Below are positions 34,116 through 42,931 of a stretch of 64,000 nt of DNA, piece after piece; position 1 is the stretch's first letter; every line of letters starts with the position of its first letter. A program made the translations under genes and the position numbers. The DNA is taken from NCBI RefSeq assembly GCF_008905045.1, contig NZ_VWMY01000013.1, forward strand, positions 121,306-185,305. The letters run 5' to 3'. The notes under the pieces were generated by a model. That model searched no databases. It saw only the letters and a list, made by a program, of their open reading frames with translations, and was not told where the DNA came from. The stretch is from Streptomyces albicerus (GTDB lineage Bacteria > Actinomycetota > Actinomycetes > Streptomycetales > Streptomycetaceae).

Positions 34116-34210
34116 GAGGGCGACTTTAGTCGCTGCCGTTCAGGGCCTTGCGCCCACGTTGTCCACAGCCTCCTGCGTAGTCCGGCGGTCGACTGGTTAG
34201 GCTCGAAGAC

Positions 34211-35188
34211 GTGAGCAGGCTCCAGGTCGTCAGCGGCAAGGGCGGTACCGGCAAGACGACGGTCGCCGCAGCACTCGCGCTCGCCCTCGCGACCGAGGGG
34301 AAGCGCGCCCTTCTGGTCGAGGTCGAGGGCAGACAGGGCATCGCGCAGCTCTTCGAGACAGAGGCGTTGCCCTATGAGGAGCGGAAGATCGCCGTCGCTC
34401 CCGGTGGCGGGGAGGTGTACGCCCTCGCCATCGACCCCGAACTGGCCCTTCTGGACTACCTCCAGATGTTCTACAAGCTCGGCGGCGCCGGACGCGCGCT
34501 GAAGAAGCTCGGCGCCATCGACTTCGCGACCACCATCGCGCCCGGCCTCAGGGACGTACTCCTCACGGGGAAGGCCTGTGAGGCCGTACGCCGCAAGGAC
34601 AAGCGCGGGCGCTTCGCGTACGACTACGTGGTGATGGACGCCCCGCCGACCGGGCGGATCACGCGCTTCCTGAACGTGAACGACGAGGTGGCCGGGCTCG
34701 CCAAGATCGGCCCGATACACAATCAGGCTCAGGCCGTCATGCGGGTGCTCAAGTCGCCCGAGACCGAAGTGCACTTGGTGACGCTCCTCGAGGAGATGCC
34801 CGTCCAGGAGACCGCGGACGGCATCGCCGAGCTGCGAGCCGCGCGGCTGCCGGTGGGGCGGATCATCGTGAACATGGTGCGGCCCGCGATCCTCGACGAG
34901 ACCGATCTGGAGCTCACGCGCGAGGCACCGCGTACGGCCATCGCCAAGTCGCTGTCCGCCGCCGGACTCGGCGGCGCGCGCCGCGGCGGGGTCGCCGAGC
35001 GGCTCGTGATGCCGCTGCTGACCCAGGCGGACGAGTACGCCGAGCGGTACGCGCTGGAGCGCGAGCAGCGGGCCGTACTCCAGGGCCTGGGCCTCCCGCT
35101 GCACGAACTCCCGCTGCTCGCCGAGGGAATGGACCTCGCGGGCCTGTACGAACTCGCCACGGAACTGCGTCAGCAAGGGATCTCATGA
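34211..35188 (+). CDS. ArsA/Get3-family ATPase, first of a pair
   Basis: A 325-residue SIMIBI ATPase. The deviant P-loop is SGKGGTGKTT at residues 8-17 and the Walker B-like segment is YDYVVMDAPPTGRITRFLNV near 137-155. Arsenite-pump cysteines are not evident and no ArsB is nearby, so arsenic efflux is unlikely; Get3-like or regulatory roles are open. GTG 34211 follows TAGGCT by seven bases without a ribosome binding site. The stop overlaps the start of the second ATPase (ATGA), so the two are probably made in equal amounts and may form a heterodimer. The pair sits just before wblA in Streptomyces and other actinobacteria. Confidence 0.92.
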   Translation: MSRLQVVSGKGGTGKTTVAAALALALATEGKRALLVEVEGRQGIAQLFETEALPYEERKIAVAPGGGEVYALAIDPELALLDYLQMFYKLGGAGRALKKLGAIDFATTIAPGLRDVLLTGKACEAVRRKDKRGRFAYDYVVMDAPPTGRITRFLNVNDEVAGLAKIGPIHNQAQAVMRVLKSPETEVHLVTLLEEMPVQETADGIAELRAARLPVGRIIVNMVRPAILDETDLELTREAPRTAIAKSLSAAGLGGARRGGVAERLVMPLLTQADEYAERYALEREQRAVLQGLGLPLHELPLLAEGMDLAGLYELATELRQQGIS

Positions 35189-36693
35189 GTCAGGACCCGG
35201 CCCGCGCACACGACATGGCCTACACACACCCGCACGACCCGGCCCGCGCGATCGACACCGCCCCTCTCCTGGACGTCGACCCGCTGATCGACGACCCGAA
35301 GACCCGCATCCTGGTCTGCTGCGGCGCGGGCGGCGTCGGCAAGACCACGACCGCGGCGGCCCTCGGGCTGCGCGCGGCCGAGCGCGGCCGCAAGGTGGTC
35401 GTCCTCACCATCGACCCGGCGCGCAGGCTCGCCCAGTCGATGGGCATCGACGCGCTCGACAACACCCCGCGCCGCGTGAAGGGCATCGACGACTCCGGGG
35501 ACGGCGAGCTGCACGCGATGATGCTCGACATGAAGCGCACCTTCGACGAGATCGTCGAGGCGCACGCGGACGGCGAGCGGGCGGCGGCGATCCTGAACAA
35601 CCCCTTCTACCAGTCGCTCTCGGCGGGCTTCGCGGGCACGCAGGAGTACATGGCGATGGAGAAGCTGGGCCAGCTCCGGGCGCGCGACGAGTGGGACCTC
35701 ATCGTCGTCGACACCCCGCCCTCGCGCTCGGCGCTGGACTTCCTGGACGCCCCGAAGCGGCTCGGGTCGTTCCTGGACGGCAAGCTGATCCGGCTGCTGA
35801 CGGCACCGGCGAAGCTGGGCGGCCGCGCGGGGATGAAGTTCCTGAACGTCGGGATGTCGATGATGACCGGCACCCTCGGCAAGCTGCTCGGCGGCCAACT
35901 TCTCAAGGACGTCCAGACGTTCGTGGCCGCGATGGACACCACCTTCGGTGGTTTCCGCACCCGCGCGGACGCCACGTACAAGCTGCTCCAGGCGCCCGGG
36001 ACGGCGTTCCTGGTCGTCGCGGCCCCGGAGCGGGACGCGCTGCGCGAGGCCGCGTACTTCGTGGAGCGGCTGGCCGCCGAGGACATGCCGCTCGCCGGCC
36101 TGGTGCTGAACCGGGTCCACGGCAGCGGCGCCGCCCAGCTGTCCGCCGAGCGGGCGCTCGCGGCCGCGGAGAATCTCGTCCTCGCCACCGAACCGAGCGA
36201 TCCCGCCACGGAATCGACCGATCCCGGCTCCGATCCGGCCGACCCCGCCGCCGAACAGGCCGATCCCGCCGCCGATCCGGTCGCCGCGGAAAATCTTGCT
36301 GAGGCCCGCATTGTGGATCATATGGACGGGAAAGCTGGACTTCGTAACTCTCCCGACACGTACGGCAGTTCAGAATCACCCGCTACCCAGACCGCCGTTC
36401 CCGAGGCTCCCGCATCCGACGCAGGCTCCCCCGCCGCGGACCGGACCACCGCCGAAGGAGCCGGGACGGACCGCACCGTCGAACAACTCACGGCAGGCCT
36501 GCTGAGGCTGCACGCCGAGCGCATGCAGCTGCTCTCCCGCGAGCAGCGCACGCGTGACCGCTTCACCTCGCTCCACCCCGAAGTGGCGGTGGCCGAAGTG
36601 GCCGCGCTGCCCGGCGATGTGCACGACCTCGCAGGGCTGCGAGACATCGGAAGCCGGCTCGCGGCCGGTACCTCGCCGACCGGAGCTGAGTAA
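35185..36693 (+). CDS. ArsA/Get3-family ATPase with D/P/A-rich insertion, second of a pair
   Basis: A 502-residue partner of the preceding ATPase. P-loop CCGAGGVGKTTTAAALGLRA is near residues 47-66, TIDPARRLAQSMG near 74-86, and WDLIVVDTPPSRSALDFLDAP near 171-190. Residues about 334-432 are a low-complexity insert (PSDPATESTDPGSDPADPAAEQADP, then Ser/Thr/Pro/Ala-rich text) between the ATPase core and its conserved C-terminal helices (TAGLLRLHAERMQLLSREQRTRDRF). The insert makes it much longer than a usual ArsA half. It overlaps its upstream partner by four bases and converges on wblA. Confidence 0.92.
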   Translation: MSQDPARAHDMAYTHPHDPARAIDTAPLLDVDPLIDDPKTRILVCCGAGGVGKTTTAAALGLRAAERGRKVVVLTIDPARRLAQSMGIDALDNTPRRVKGIDDSGDGELHAMMLDMKRTFDEIVEAHADGERAAAILNNPFYQSLSAGFAGTQEYMAMEKLGQLRARDEWDLIVVDTPPSRSALDFLDAPKRLGSFLDGKLIRLLTAPAKLGGRAGMKFLNVGMSMMTGTLGKLLGGQLLKDVQTFVAAMDTTFGGFRTRADATYKLLQAPGTAFLVVAAPERDALREAAYFVERLAAEDMPLAGLVLNRVHGSGAAQLSAERALAAAENLVLATEPSDPATESTDPGSDPADPAAEQADPAADPVAAENLAEARIVDHMDGKAGLRNSPDTYGSSESPATQTAVPEAPASDAGSPAADRTTAEGAGTDRTVEQLTAGLLRLHAERMQLLSREQRTRDRFTSLHPEVAVAEVAALPGDVHDLAGLRDIGSRLAAGTSPTGAE

Positions 36694-36810
36694 GCCTCTC
36701 GGGGCCGCGGGGGCCCCTGTGGCGTACGTCGCCGTACGGGGCCACGCGGACATCGCGTGCACCCCTGACGCGTACGGGGCCGCACTGGGCCCTGGTGTGC
36801 GCGGAGGCGG

Positions 36811-37149
36811 TCAGCCCACCGCCGCGTAGTTCTCGTACACCTCTTCCTCGTCGAGGGGCAGGATTCCCGCCCCTCGCTCGTACTCGGTACGCGCGGTTTC
36901 GAGCAGCCTGCGCCAAGAGGTCACGGTGGGACGCCTACGCAGCAGTGCGCGGCGCTCCCGCTCCGTCATGCCTCCCCACACGCCGAACTCGACGCGGTTG
37001 TCCAGCGCGTCGGCCAGGCACTCCGTGCGTACCGGACATCCGGTGCACACCGCCTTGGCCCTGTTCTGCGCTGCTCCTTGAACGAACAGTTCATCCGGAT
37101 CGGTAGTGCGGCAGGCCGCCTGCGCACTCCAGTCGGTTACCCAGCCCAT
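36811..37149 (-). CDS. wblA: WhiB-like iron-sulfur transcription factor WblA
   Basis: A 112-residue Wbl protein, same length and nearly same sequence as S. coelicolor WblA as I recall it. The four cluster ligands are Cys13, Cys35, Cys38 and Cys44 (CTGCPVRTEC), followed by the GVWGG turn and a basic C-terminal segment (RRALLRRRPTVTSWRR) for DNA contact. WblA binds a [4Fe-4S] cluster, is required for sporulation and represses many antibiotic clusters. ATG 37149 is chosen over an in-frame start 19 codons upstream because it matches the known protein and has GGGAGAGG upstream. Confidence 0.97.
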   Translation of the reverse strand: MGWVTDWSAQAACRTTDPDELFVQGAAQNRAKAVCTGCPVRTECLADALDNRVEFGVWGGMTERERRALLRRRPTVTSWRRLLETARTEYERGAGILPLDEEEVYENYAAVG

Positions 37150-37557
37150 ACCGGCGCCGTCCTCTCCCGAATCGAGGCTCCCCCACGGCGGCAGCGGCAT
37201 ATTCACCGCCGCCAGTTGAGGACGTTACGGAAGGTGGGCACAGTCAACCAGCCCCTTCGGGCCCAATCTTGAATGGCCCGAATGGACTATGGGTACGCGA
37301 CAGATCACCCAACGGAGTGACCCGGCGACATCCGTGACCTTCCCGGCAAACCGGGACAGTTGAGTTGCGTCACAACGGACGCCAGCTGACACATGAGGTG
37401 GATTCGGGCACGTCCCCAACAAAAAAGTTGAGCGTCGACCGAAACGATTCGGGGTCGCCGGACGTATTGATACGTAGCCCTACTGCTGTGACAGTTGAGA
37501 GCAGCTTAGGCCAAGGCCTGTACGCGTGTCCGGCGAATGAGAACGTAGGCTGCCCCT
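37150..37557. promoter_or_regulatory. Intergenic control region between wblA and the PBP gene
   Basis: 408 bp without a gene. It holds three palindromes: TCACCC-N4-GAGTGA at 37305-37320, reminiscent of BldD-type half-sites but with a longer spacer; ACGTAT-TG-ATACGT at 37462-37475; and AGGCC-AA-GGCCT at 37508-37519. A TAGGCT hexamer at 37546-37551 lies six bases before the PBP start codon and could be its -10 element. wblA is known to have a long, strongly regulated promoter region in Streptomyces. Confidence 0.5.
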
Positions 37558-39837
37558 ATGCCAAAGAAGCGCTCGGGCGGTGGTCTGTCTCCAACGCAGC
37601 AGGCCGCCAAGTTCCTCGGTGTCAGCGTGCTCGCGGGAGCCGTCATGGCGGGCATCGCGCTGCCCGCCGCCGGCGTGCTCGGTCTCGCGGCCAAGGGATC
37701 GGTGGAGGGGTTCGACGAGATCCCGGCCAACCTGAAGCGGCCACCACTGAGCCAGCGCACCACGATCCTGGACAACCAGGGCGGTCAGATCGCCACGATC
37801 TACTCGCGTGACCGCACGGTCGTGGACCTCAAGGACATCTCGCCGCACATGCAGAAGGCGATCGTCGCGATCGAGGACGCTCGGTTCTACGAGCACGGCG
37901 CGGTCGACCTCAAGGGCGTGCTGCGCGCGCTCAACAAGAACGCGCGCAGCGGCGAGGTCTCGCAGGGCGCCTCCACGCTCACGCAGCAGTACGTGAAGAA
38001 CGTCTTCGTGGAGGAGGCCGGCGACGACCCGACGAAGGTCGCCCAGGCCACGCAGCAGACCCTCGGCCGGAAGGTCAAGGAGCTGAAGTACGCGATCCAG
38101 GTCGAGGAAGAGCTCGGCAAGAAGAAGATCCTCGAGAACTACCTGAACATCACGTTCTTCGGGCAGCAGGCCTACGGCATCGAGGCCGCGGCCCAGCGCT
38201 ACTTCTCCAAGTCAGCCAAGGACCTGAAGCTGGAGGAGGCCGCGCTGCTCGCCGGCATCGTCCAGTCGCCGAGCCGGTACGACCCGGTCAACGACGAGGC
38301 GGAGGCCACGAAGCGGCGCAATGTGGTGCTGCAGCGCATGGCCGACATCCATGACGTCTCCCAGGCGGAGGCCGACAAGGCCAAGGAGAAGCCGCTCGGC
38401 CTGAAGGTCAGCCAGCCGAAGAACGGCTGCATCACGGCCGTCAAGGACGCCGCCTTCTTCTGTGACTACGTCCGCGAGGTGTTCCTGACCGACCCGGTCT
38501 TCGGCAAGACCAAGGAGGCCCGGGCCAAGGTCTGGAACCAGGGCGGCCTGACGATCCGGACGACGCTCGACCCGCAGTCCCAGGAATCGGTGCAGGCGTC
38601 GCTCAAGACCCACGTCTACAAGAAGGACAAGGTCGCGGCGGCGGCGACGCTCGTCGAGCCCGGCTCCGGCAAGATCATGGCGATGGGCCAGTCGAAGCCC
38701 TACGGCTACGGCAAGAACGAGACGGAGTACAACTACTCGGTCAACGCGAAGATGGGCGGCTCGAACTTCGGCTTCCCGACGGGTTCGACGTTCAAGCCGT
38801 TCCTGGCCGCGGCCGCCCTGGAGGAGGGCAAGCCCGCCAACCAGGTCTATCCCGCGCCTTACGAGATGCCGTATCCCGACTCGGTGCAGACGTGCAGCGG
38901 AAAGCCCTGGCGCAACCAGGGCGGCGCGGCCAAGGTCGAGAACGAGGACGAGGCGGAAGTCGGCCCGTACGGACTGCAGGAGGCCATGGCCAAGTCGGTC
39001 AACACCTACTTCGTGCAGATGCTCGAGGACACCGGCATGTGCCCGGTGGTGAAGATGACCGACAAGCTGGGTGTGGTGCAGGGCAACGGCACCAAGCTGC
39101 CCGAGGTACCCTCCTCGCTCACCCTCGGCTCCACCGGCATCTCGCCGCTGACCATGGCGAGCGCGTACGCGGCCTTCGCCAACCGCGGTACGTACTGCAC
39201 GCCGGTCGCGATCGAGTCGATCAGCCAGAAGCTCGGCGGTGAGAAGAAGTCCCTCAAGGTGCCGAAGTCGACGTGCTCGCGCGCGATGTCGGAGACCACC
39301 GCGGACATGATCAACGCGCTGCTCAGCGGCGTGATCGACTCCGGTACGGGCCAGCAGGCCGGTCTCACCGACCGGGACAACGCCGGTAAGACCGGTACGA
39401 CGGACTTCCGCAAGAACGCCTGGTTCGTGGGCTACACACCCAACCTGTCCGGCGCGGTCTGGGTCGGCAGCGCCACCCAGAAGGTCGAGATGGTGAACAT
39501 CACGATCGGCGGGGTACCGCACGACAAGGTCTTCGGCGGCAGGGTGCCCGGACCGATCTGGAAGGACGCGATGACCGGCGCCCTCGCCGGCAAGGAGGCC
39601 CCGCCCTTCAACGACGTCAGGATCCCCGAGGTCGAGCGCCCCCGGGACGAGGGCCGCGGCGACGGAGACAACGGGGACGACGACAACGGAAACGGCAACG
39701 GAAACGGCGACGGGAACAACGGCGGCAACGGCGACCTCCCGACGTTCCCCGACCCGTCCTTCTCGGTTCCCGAGGACTGGACGATCGGCGGGAACGGCAA
39801 CGGCGGCGGGAACGGGAACGGCGGCAACTTCCCGTAG
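37558..39837 (+). CDS. Bifunctional class A penicillin-binding protein
   Basis: A 759-residue peptidoglycan synthase. One N-terminal membrane helix (residues about 18-45) is followed by a glycosyltransferase 51 domain (EDARFYEHGAVD near 105, GASTLTQQYVKN near 140) and a transpeptidase domain with GSTFK (catalytic Ser near 410), SVN (near 480) and KTGT (near 611). The C-terminus (after about 690) is a low-complexity Asn/Gly/Asp tail outside the membrane. TAGGCT lies six bases before the ATG with no ribosome binding site, so the mRNA may be leaderless. Two large hairpins lie downstream. Confidence 0.95.
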   Translation: MPKKRSGGGLSPTQQAAKFLGVSVLAGAVMAGIALPAAGVLGLAAKGSVEGFDEIPANLKRPPLSQRTTILDNQGGQIATIYSRDRTVVDLKDISPHMQKAIVAIEDARFYEHGAVDLKGVLRALNKNARSGEVSQGASTLTQQYVKNVFVEEAGDDPTKVAQATQQTLGRKVKELKYAIQVEEELGKKKILENYLNITFFGQQAYGIEAAAQRYFSKSAKDLKLEEAALLAGIVQSPSRYDPVNDEAEATKRRNVVLQRMADIHDVSQAEADKAKEKPLGLKVSQPKNGCITAVKDAAFFCDYVREVFLTDPVFGKTKEARAKVWNQGGLTIRTTLDPQSQESVQASLKTHVYKKDKVAAAATLVEPGSGKIMAMGQSKPYGYGKNETEYNYSVNAKMGGSNFGFPTGSTFKPFLAAAALEEGKPANQVYPAPYEMPYPDSVQTCSGKPWRNQGGAAKVENEDEAEVGPYGLQEAMAKSVNTYFVQMLEDTGMCPVVKMTDKLGVVQGNGTKLPEVPSSLTLGSTGISPLTMASAYAAFANRGTYCTPVAIESISQKLGGEKKSLKVPKSTCSRAMSETTADMINALLSGVIDSGTGQQAGLTDRDNAGKTGTTDFRKNAWFVGYTPNLSGAVWVGSATQKVEMVNITIGGVPHDKVFGGRVPGPIWKDAMTGALAGKEAPPFNDVRIPEVERPRDEGRGDGDNGDDDNGNGNGNGDGNNGGNGDLPTFPDPSFSVPEDWTIGGNGNGGGNGNGGNFP

Positions 39838-39864
39838 GCCGGGCTCCGTACGAGCCGGTTGCTG

Positions 39865-39912
39865 TACGAGGAGGAGGGCGCCCCTGACGGTGGGGGCGCC
39901 CTCCTCCTCGTA
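39865..39912. terminator. Very strong terminator after the PBP gene
   Basis: Perfect 20-bp arms (TACGAGGAGGAGGGCGCCCC at 39865-39884 and its complement at 39893-39912) with an eight-base loop. It lies 27 bp after the PBP stop. Confidence 0.9.
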
Positions 39913-39990
39913 TACGAGTAATGGGTATGCGAGTGAGGGCTCGGGAGTTCGCACGTGAAAGGGCGGGATCTCGCACGCGATTGAGGGTCG

Positions 39991-40041
39991 GTACGCCGAT
40001 GGGGGCGCCCCTTGTCGCAAGGGGCGCCCCCATCGGCGTAC
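39991..40041. terminator. Second strong terminator, facing yqeY
   Basis: Perfect 23-bp arms at 39991-40013 and 40019-40041 around a five-base loop. It lies 30 bp downstream of the leftward YqeY gene, so it probably serves that gene, giving back-to-back terminators between convergent units. Confidence 0.9.
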
Positions 40042-40071
40042 GACTGCGACCGTCGCGGCCGCCCTTCCGGC

Positions 40072-40536
40072 TCAGCCCGCGAGCAGCTTCTTGACCGCCG
40101 CGGCGACGCGGCCGCCCTCGGCCTGGCCCGCCACCTTCGGGTTCACGATCTTCATGACCTGGCCCATGGCGCGCGGGCCCTCGGCGCCGGCCGCCTTCGC
40201 CTCCTCGACGGCCTGCGCGACGATCTGCTGGAGCTCGTCGTCGGAGAGCTGCTTGGGCAGGTAGTCGGCGAGGACCTCGCCCTCCGCCTTCTCGCGCTCG
40301 GCCGACTCGGCGCGGCCGCCCTGCGCGAAGGCCTCGGCCGCCTCGCGGCGCTTCTTCGCCTCCTTGGCGATCACCTTCTGCACCTCGTCGTCGGAGAGCT
40401 CGCGCTTCTCCGTACCCGCGACCTCCTCCTTCTGGATCGCGGCGAGGGTCAGCCGGAGCGTGGCGGAGCGGAGCTCGTCGCGCTCCTTGATCGCGGCGTT
40501 GAGGTCTGCCTGCAGCTTCGACTTGAGCGTGGTCAT
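40072..40536 (-). CDS. GatB/YqeY-domain protein
   Basis: A 154-residue cytoplasmic protein of the YqeY family, related to the C-terminal tRNA-binding tail of GatB. It begins MTTLKSKLQADLNAAIKERD and ends AVKKLLAG; LPKQLSDDELQQIV and MGQVMKIVNPKVAG are family-typical. The precise role is unclear; a link to translation or amidotransferase function is presumed. ATG 40536 is preceded by GACAAT with a six-base spacer, suggesting a leaderless start. It is divergent from the metallophosphoesterase gene with 99 bp between them. Confidence 0.93.
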   Translation of the reverse strand: MTTLKSKLQADLNAAIKERDELRSATLRLTLAAIQKEEVAGTEKRELSDDEVQKVIAKEAKKRREAAEAFAQGGRAESAEREKAEGEVLADYLPKQLSDDELQQIVAQAVEEAKAAGAEGPRAMGQVMKIVNPKVAGQAEGGRVAAAVKKLLAG

Positions 40537-40635
40537 GGGGTGATTGTCGCAGGTGTGGTGCGACAACCGCCCATTGATTTCGGGCGCCCCCTCCGATGGT
40601 CCGATGAGCGTGCGCCGTCTGACACGATGGGGCGT

Positions 40636-41562
40636 ATGCGCGCGCGATACGGAGTACCTCTGGGAATCGCGGCGGCTGGCGCCGCCGGTCTGCTCTACTC
40701 GGCGGGTTTCGAGACCCGTTCCTTCCGTCTGCGGCGGGTGACGGTCCCGGTGCTGCCGCCCGGGATGCGGCCGCTGCGCGTGCTCCAGGTCTCCGACATC
40801 CACATGGTGAGCGGCCAGCGCAAGAAGCAGCGCTGGCTGCGCTCCCTGGCCGGGCTGCGCCCCGACTTCGTCATCAACACCGGGGACAACCTCTCCGACC
40901 CGGAGGGCGTACCGGAGGTCCTGGACGCTCTCGGCCCCCTGATGGACTTCCCGGGCGCGTACGTCTTCGGCTCGAACGACTACTACGGGCCCAAACTCCG
41001 CAACCCCGCGCGCTACTTGTTCGAGAAGACGCAGGGGCGACACGGGCTGAACGGCAACCCGCCCGTCGTCGGCGCGATCCACAACCCGTGGGAGCCGCTG
41101 CGCGACGCCTTCGACGCGGCGGGCTGGCTGAACCTGACGAACGTCCGGGGTTCGTTGAAGATCGACGGCTCCGAGATCGAGCTGACCGGCCTCGACGACC
41201 CGCACATCAAACGCGACCGCTACGCGCGCGTGGCCGGCGGCCCGTCCCCCTCGGCCGACTTCTCGATGGGCATCGTGCACGCCCCGTACCTGCGCACGCT
41301 GGACGCCTTCACCGCGGACGGCTACCCGCTCATCCTGGCCGGCCACACCCATGGCGGCCAGCTGTGCCTCCCCTTCTACGGCGCCCTCGTGACCAACTGC
41401 GACCTGGACACGGAGCGGGTGAAGGGACTGTCCACGCACACAGCCGCCGGACTGACCGCGTACATGCATGTATCGGCGGGGTGCGGGACTAATCGGTATA
41501 CGCCGGTACGGTTCGCCTGCCCGCCGGAGGCGACGTTGTTGACGTTGGTGGGGCGGGACTGA
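40636..41562 (+). CDS. Membrane-associated metallophosphoesterase
   Basis: A 308-residue calcineurin-like phosphoesterase. The N-terminal hydrophobic segment (GIAAAGAAGLLYSAGF) is a signal anchor. Metal motifs are VSDIHMV near residue 53, NTGDNLSD near 84, GSNDYY near 113 and GHTHGGQ near 235-241. The YkuE-like subgroup has been linked to phosphatase activity at the membrane; the substrate is unknown. No good ribosome binding site precedes ATG 40636. Confidence 0.93.
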   Translation: MRARYGVPLGIAAAGAAGLLYSAGFETRSFRLRRVTVPVLPPGMRPLRVLQVSDIHMVSGQRKKQRWLRSLAGLRPDFVINTGDNLSDPEGVPEVLDALGPLMDFPGAYVFGSNDYYGPKLRNPARYLFEKTQGRHGLNGNPPVVGAIHNPWEPLRDAFDAAGWLNLTNVRGSLKIDGSEIELTGLDDPHIKRDRYARVAGGPSPSADFSMGIVHAPYLRTLDAFTADGYPLILAGHTHGGQLCLPFYGALVTNCDLDTERVKGLSTHTAAGLTAYMHVSAGCGTNRYTPVRFACPPEATLLTLVGRD

Positions 41563-41684
41563 GCCCGATGGCGAAGATGGTGGACATGGCGGACATGGCG
41601 GAGTGGGGCGCGAGCTGACGTTGGCGGGGGCGGCGGAGGGAGGCTGACGCTCGCCTGCGGGCGTGGCCGGCTCGTGGGCACGCG

Positions 41685-41759
41685 GCGTGGGCCTGCGGCT
41701 CGTGGACTTGCGAATCGCGGACCTGCGACTCGTGGAACTGTGAACCACGGGACTGTGAA
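41685..41759. repeat. 15-bp tandem repeat, five units
   Basis: Imperfect consecutive 15-mers between the phosphoesterase and Pr6Pr genes: GCGTGGGCCTGCGGC, TCGTGGACTTGCGAA, TCGCGGACCTGCGAC, TCGTGGAACTGTGAA and CCACGGGACTGTGAA. A minus-strand frame reading a five-residue repeat crosses it but runs antisense into the phosphoesterase gene and is unlikely to be a protein. Confidence 0.6.
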
Positions 41760-41826
41760 TCACGGCCGACACCCGACCGGTTCAATGCAGATCGCCCCTT
41801 TTGTCCGCCCCACTTAGCGTGAGGGT

Positions 41827-42645
41827 ATGACCGCCCCCATACCCGCGGATATCCCGGATATACCCGTCATCCCCGGCATAGCCGCCAGCGCCGCCGCTGC
41901 CACCGTCCCCGTCGTCCCGGCGGACGCGGTGGTCCCCCGCGTCCGCCGCCCCCTGGTCGCCGTCTTCCGCCTCCTCGTCGCACTGACGGCGGCCGCGGGC
42001 GTGGCACTCGCCCTGCTCCTGGGCAGCCCGTCACGAGTCCTGAGCTACTTCACGATCCAGAGCAGCGTCGTGGTGGCCGCGGTATTCGCCCTCTCGGCCT
42101 GGCGGGCGTGGACGGCCCGCCGCCCGCTGCCGCCGTCCGTCACCGCCGGCACGCTGCTGTACGCGGTGAGCGCGGGCTTGGTCTACCACCTGATCCTGGT
42201 GAACGGATCGAGCACCTTCTCCATGACGGGCTCCATGACCGGCGACATCGACCCGCTCACCGGCTGGCACGCGCTCACGAACCAGCTCCTGCACACGGTG
42301 ATCCCGGCCGCAGCCGTCCTGGACTGGCTCCTGCTGACCCGCCCGGGCCCACTACGCCTCCAGAGTGCGGCGGCGTGGCTCGTCTTCCCCGTCGCGTACC
42401 TGGCCTTCGCCCTTACCCGGGGCGCGCTCCTGCCGCCCGCCGCGCCGGCCCGCTACCCGTACCCCTTCCTCGACGTGCCCCAACACGGCTACGTCGAGGT
42501 CCTGGGCAACGCCACCGTCCTCGGCCTCGCCTGCTACGCCGTGGGCCTCCTCCTCATCGCCCTCGACCACATCCGCCCTGGCCCACGCCGCCATCGACCT
42601 CCCGAAAACCGGATTTCGTCTCCGGCCACCAGTGGGCTAAAGTAA
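41827..42645 (+). CDS. Pr6Pr-family integral membrane protein
   Basis: A 272-residue membrane protein. After a Pro/Ala-rich N-terminal extension of about 40 residues there are six hydrophobic helices. Features of the Pr6Pr (FAR-17a/AIG1-like) family can be seen: YFTIQSSVVVAAVF, the His-containing WHALTNQLLHTVIPAAAVLDWLL and a final YVEVLGNATVLGLACYAVG. Function is unknown. TAGCGT lies six bases upstream of ATG 41827 (with GAGGG overlapping the usual Shine-Dalgarno position). It is followed by tRNA-Pro on the same strand. Confidence 0.88.
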   Translation: MTAPIPADIPDIPVIPGIAASAAAATVPVVPADAVVPRVRRPLVAVFRLLVALTAAAGVALALLLGSPSRVLSYFTIQSSVVVAAVFALSAWRAWTARRPLPPSVTAGTLLYAVSAGLVYHLILVNGSSTFSMTGSMTGDIDPLTGWHALTNQLLHTVIPAAAVLDWLLLTRPGPLRLQSAAAWLVFPVAYLAFALTRGALLPPAAPARYPYPFLDVPQHGYVEVLGNATVLGLACYAVGLLLIALDHIRPGPRRHRPPENRISSPATSGLK

Positions 42646-42696
42646 ACGACGTCGCCACGGCAGAAACCACACGAGTGGCCTGCCGACCAGCGACAT

Positions 42697-42770
42697 CGGG
42701 GTGTAGCGCAGCTTGGCAGCGCGCTTCGTTCGGGACGAAGAGGTCGTGGGTTCAAATCCCGCCACCCCGA
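42697..42770 (+). tRNA. tRNA-Pro (anticodon CGG)
   Basis: 74-nt cloverleaf: acceptor CGGGGTG / CACCCCG, D arm GCGCAGCTTGGCAGCGC, anticodon arm CTTCG-TTCGGGA-CGAAG with anticodon CGG, T arm GTGGGTTCAAATCCCGC, discriminator A. CCA is not encoded. The 3' end shows no integrase gene or duplicated attachment sequence nearby. Confidence 0.97.
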
Positions 42771-42786
42771 CAGCTGAAATACCAGG

Positions 42787-42822
42787 TCAGGGCCGGTTTC
42801 CTTTACGGGAAGCCGGCCCTGA
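42787..42822 (+). terminator. Terminator after tRNA-Pro
   Basis: TCAGGGCCGG and CCGGCCCTGA pair, with an inner TTTCC/GGGAA extension, 16 bp after the tRNA. Confidence 0.75.
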
Positions 42823-42931
42823 TTCGTGGTGGGTGACTTGCTGAGTGGCTGGCGACGGTCGAGCGGAAGGCCGGTCCCGTTCTCTTTTCGTAGGGCCTGT
42901 CGGCCACGGACTGGCTCCGGGATGAGGCCCG

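Noticed and set aside
41489..41785. 99-codon minus-strand frame containing a five-residue repeat
   Set aside because: It runs antisense into the phosphoesterase gene and its repeat is explained by the 15-bp tandem DNA repeat.
42697..42931. tRNA-Pro as an integration site
   Set aside because: No integrase, no duplicated tRNA 3' end and no foreign segment adjacent; the following genes are separated by an ordinary terminator.
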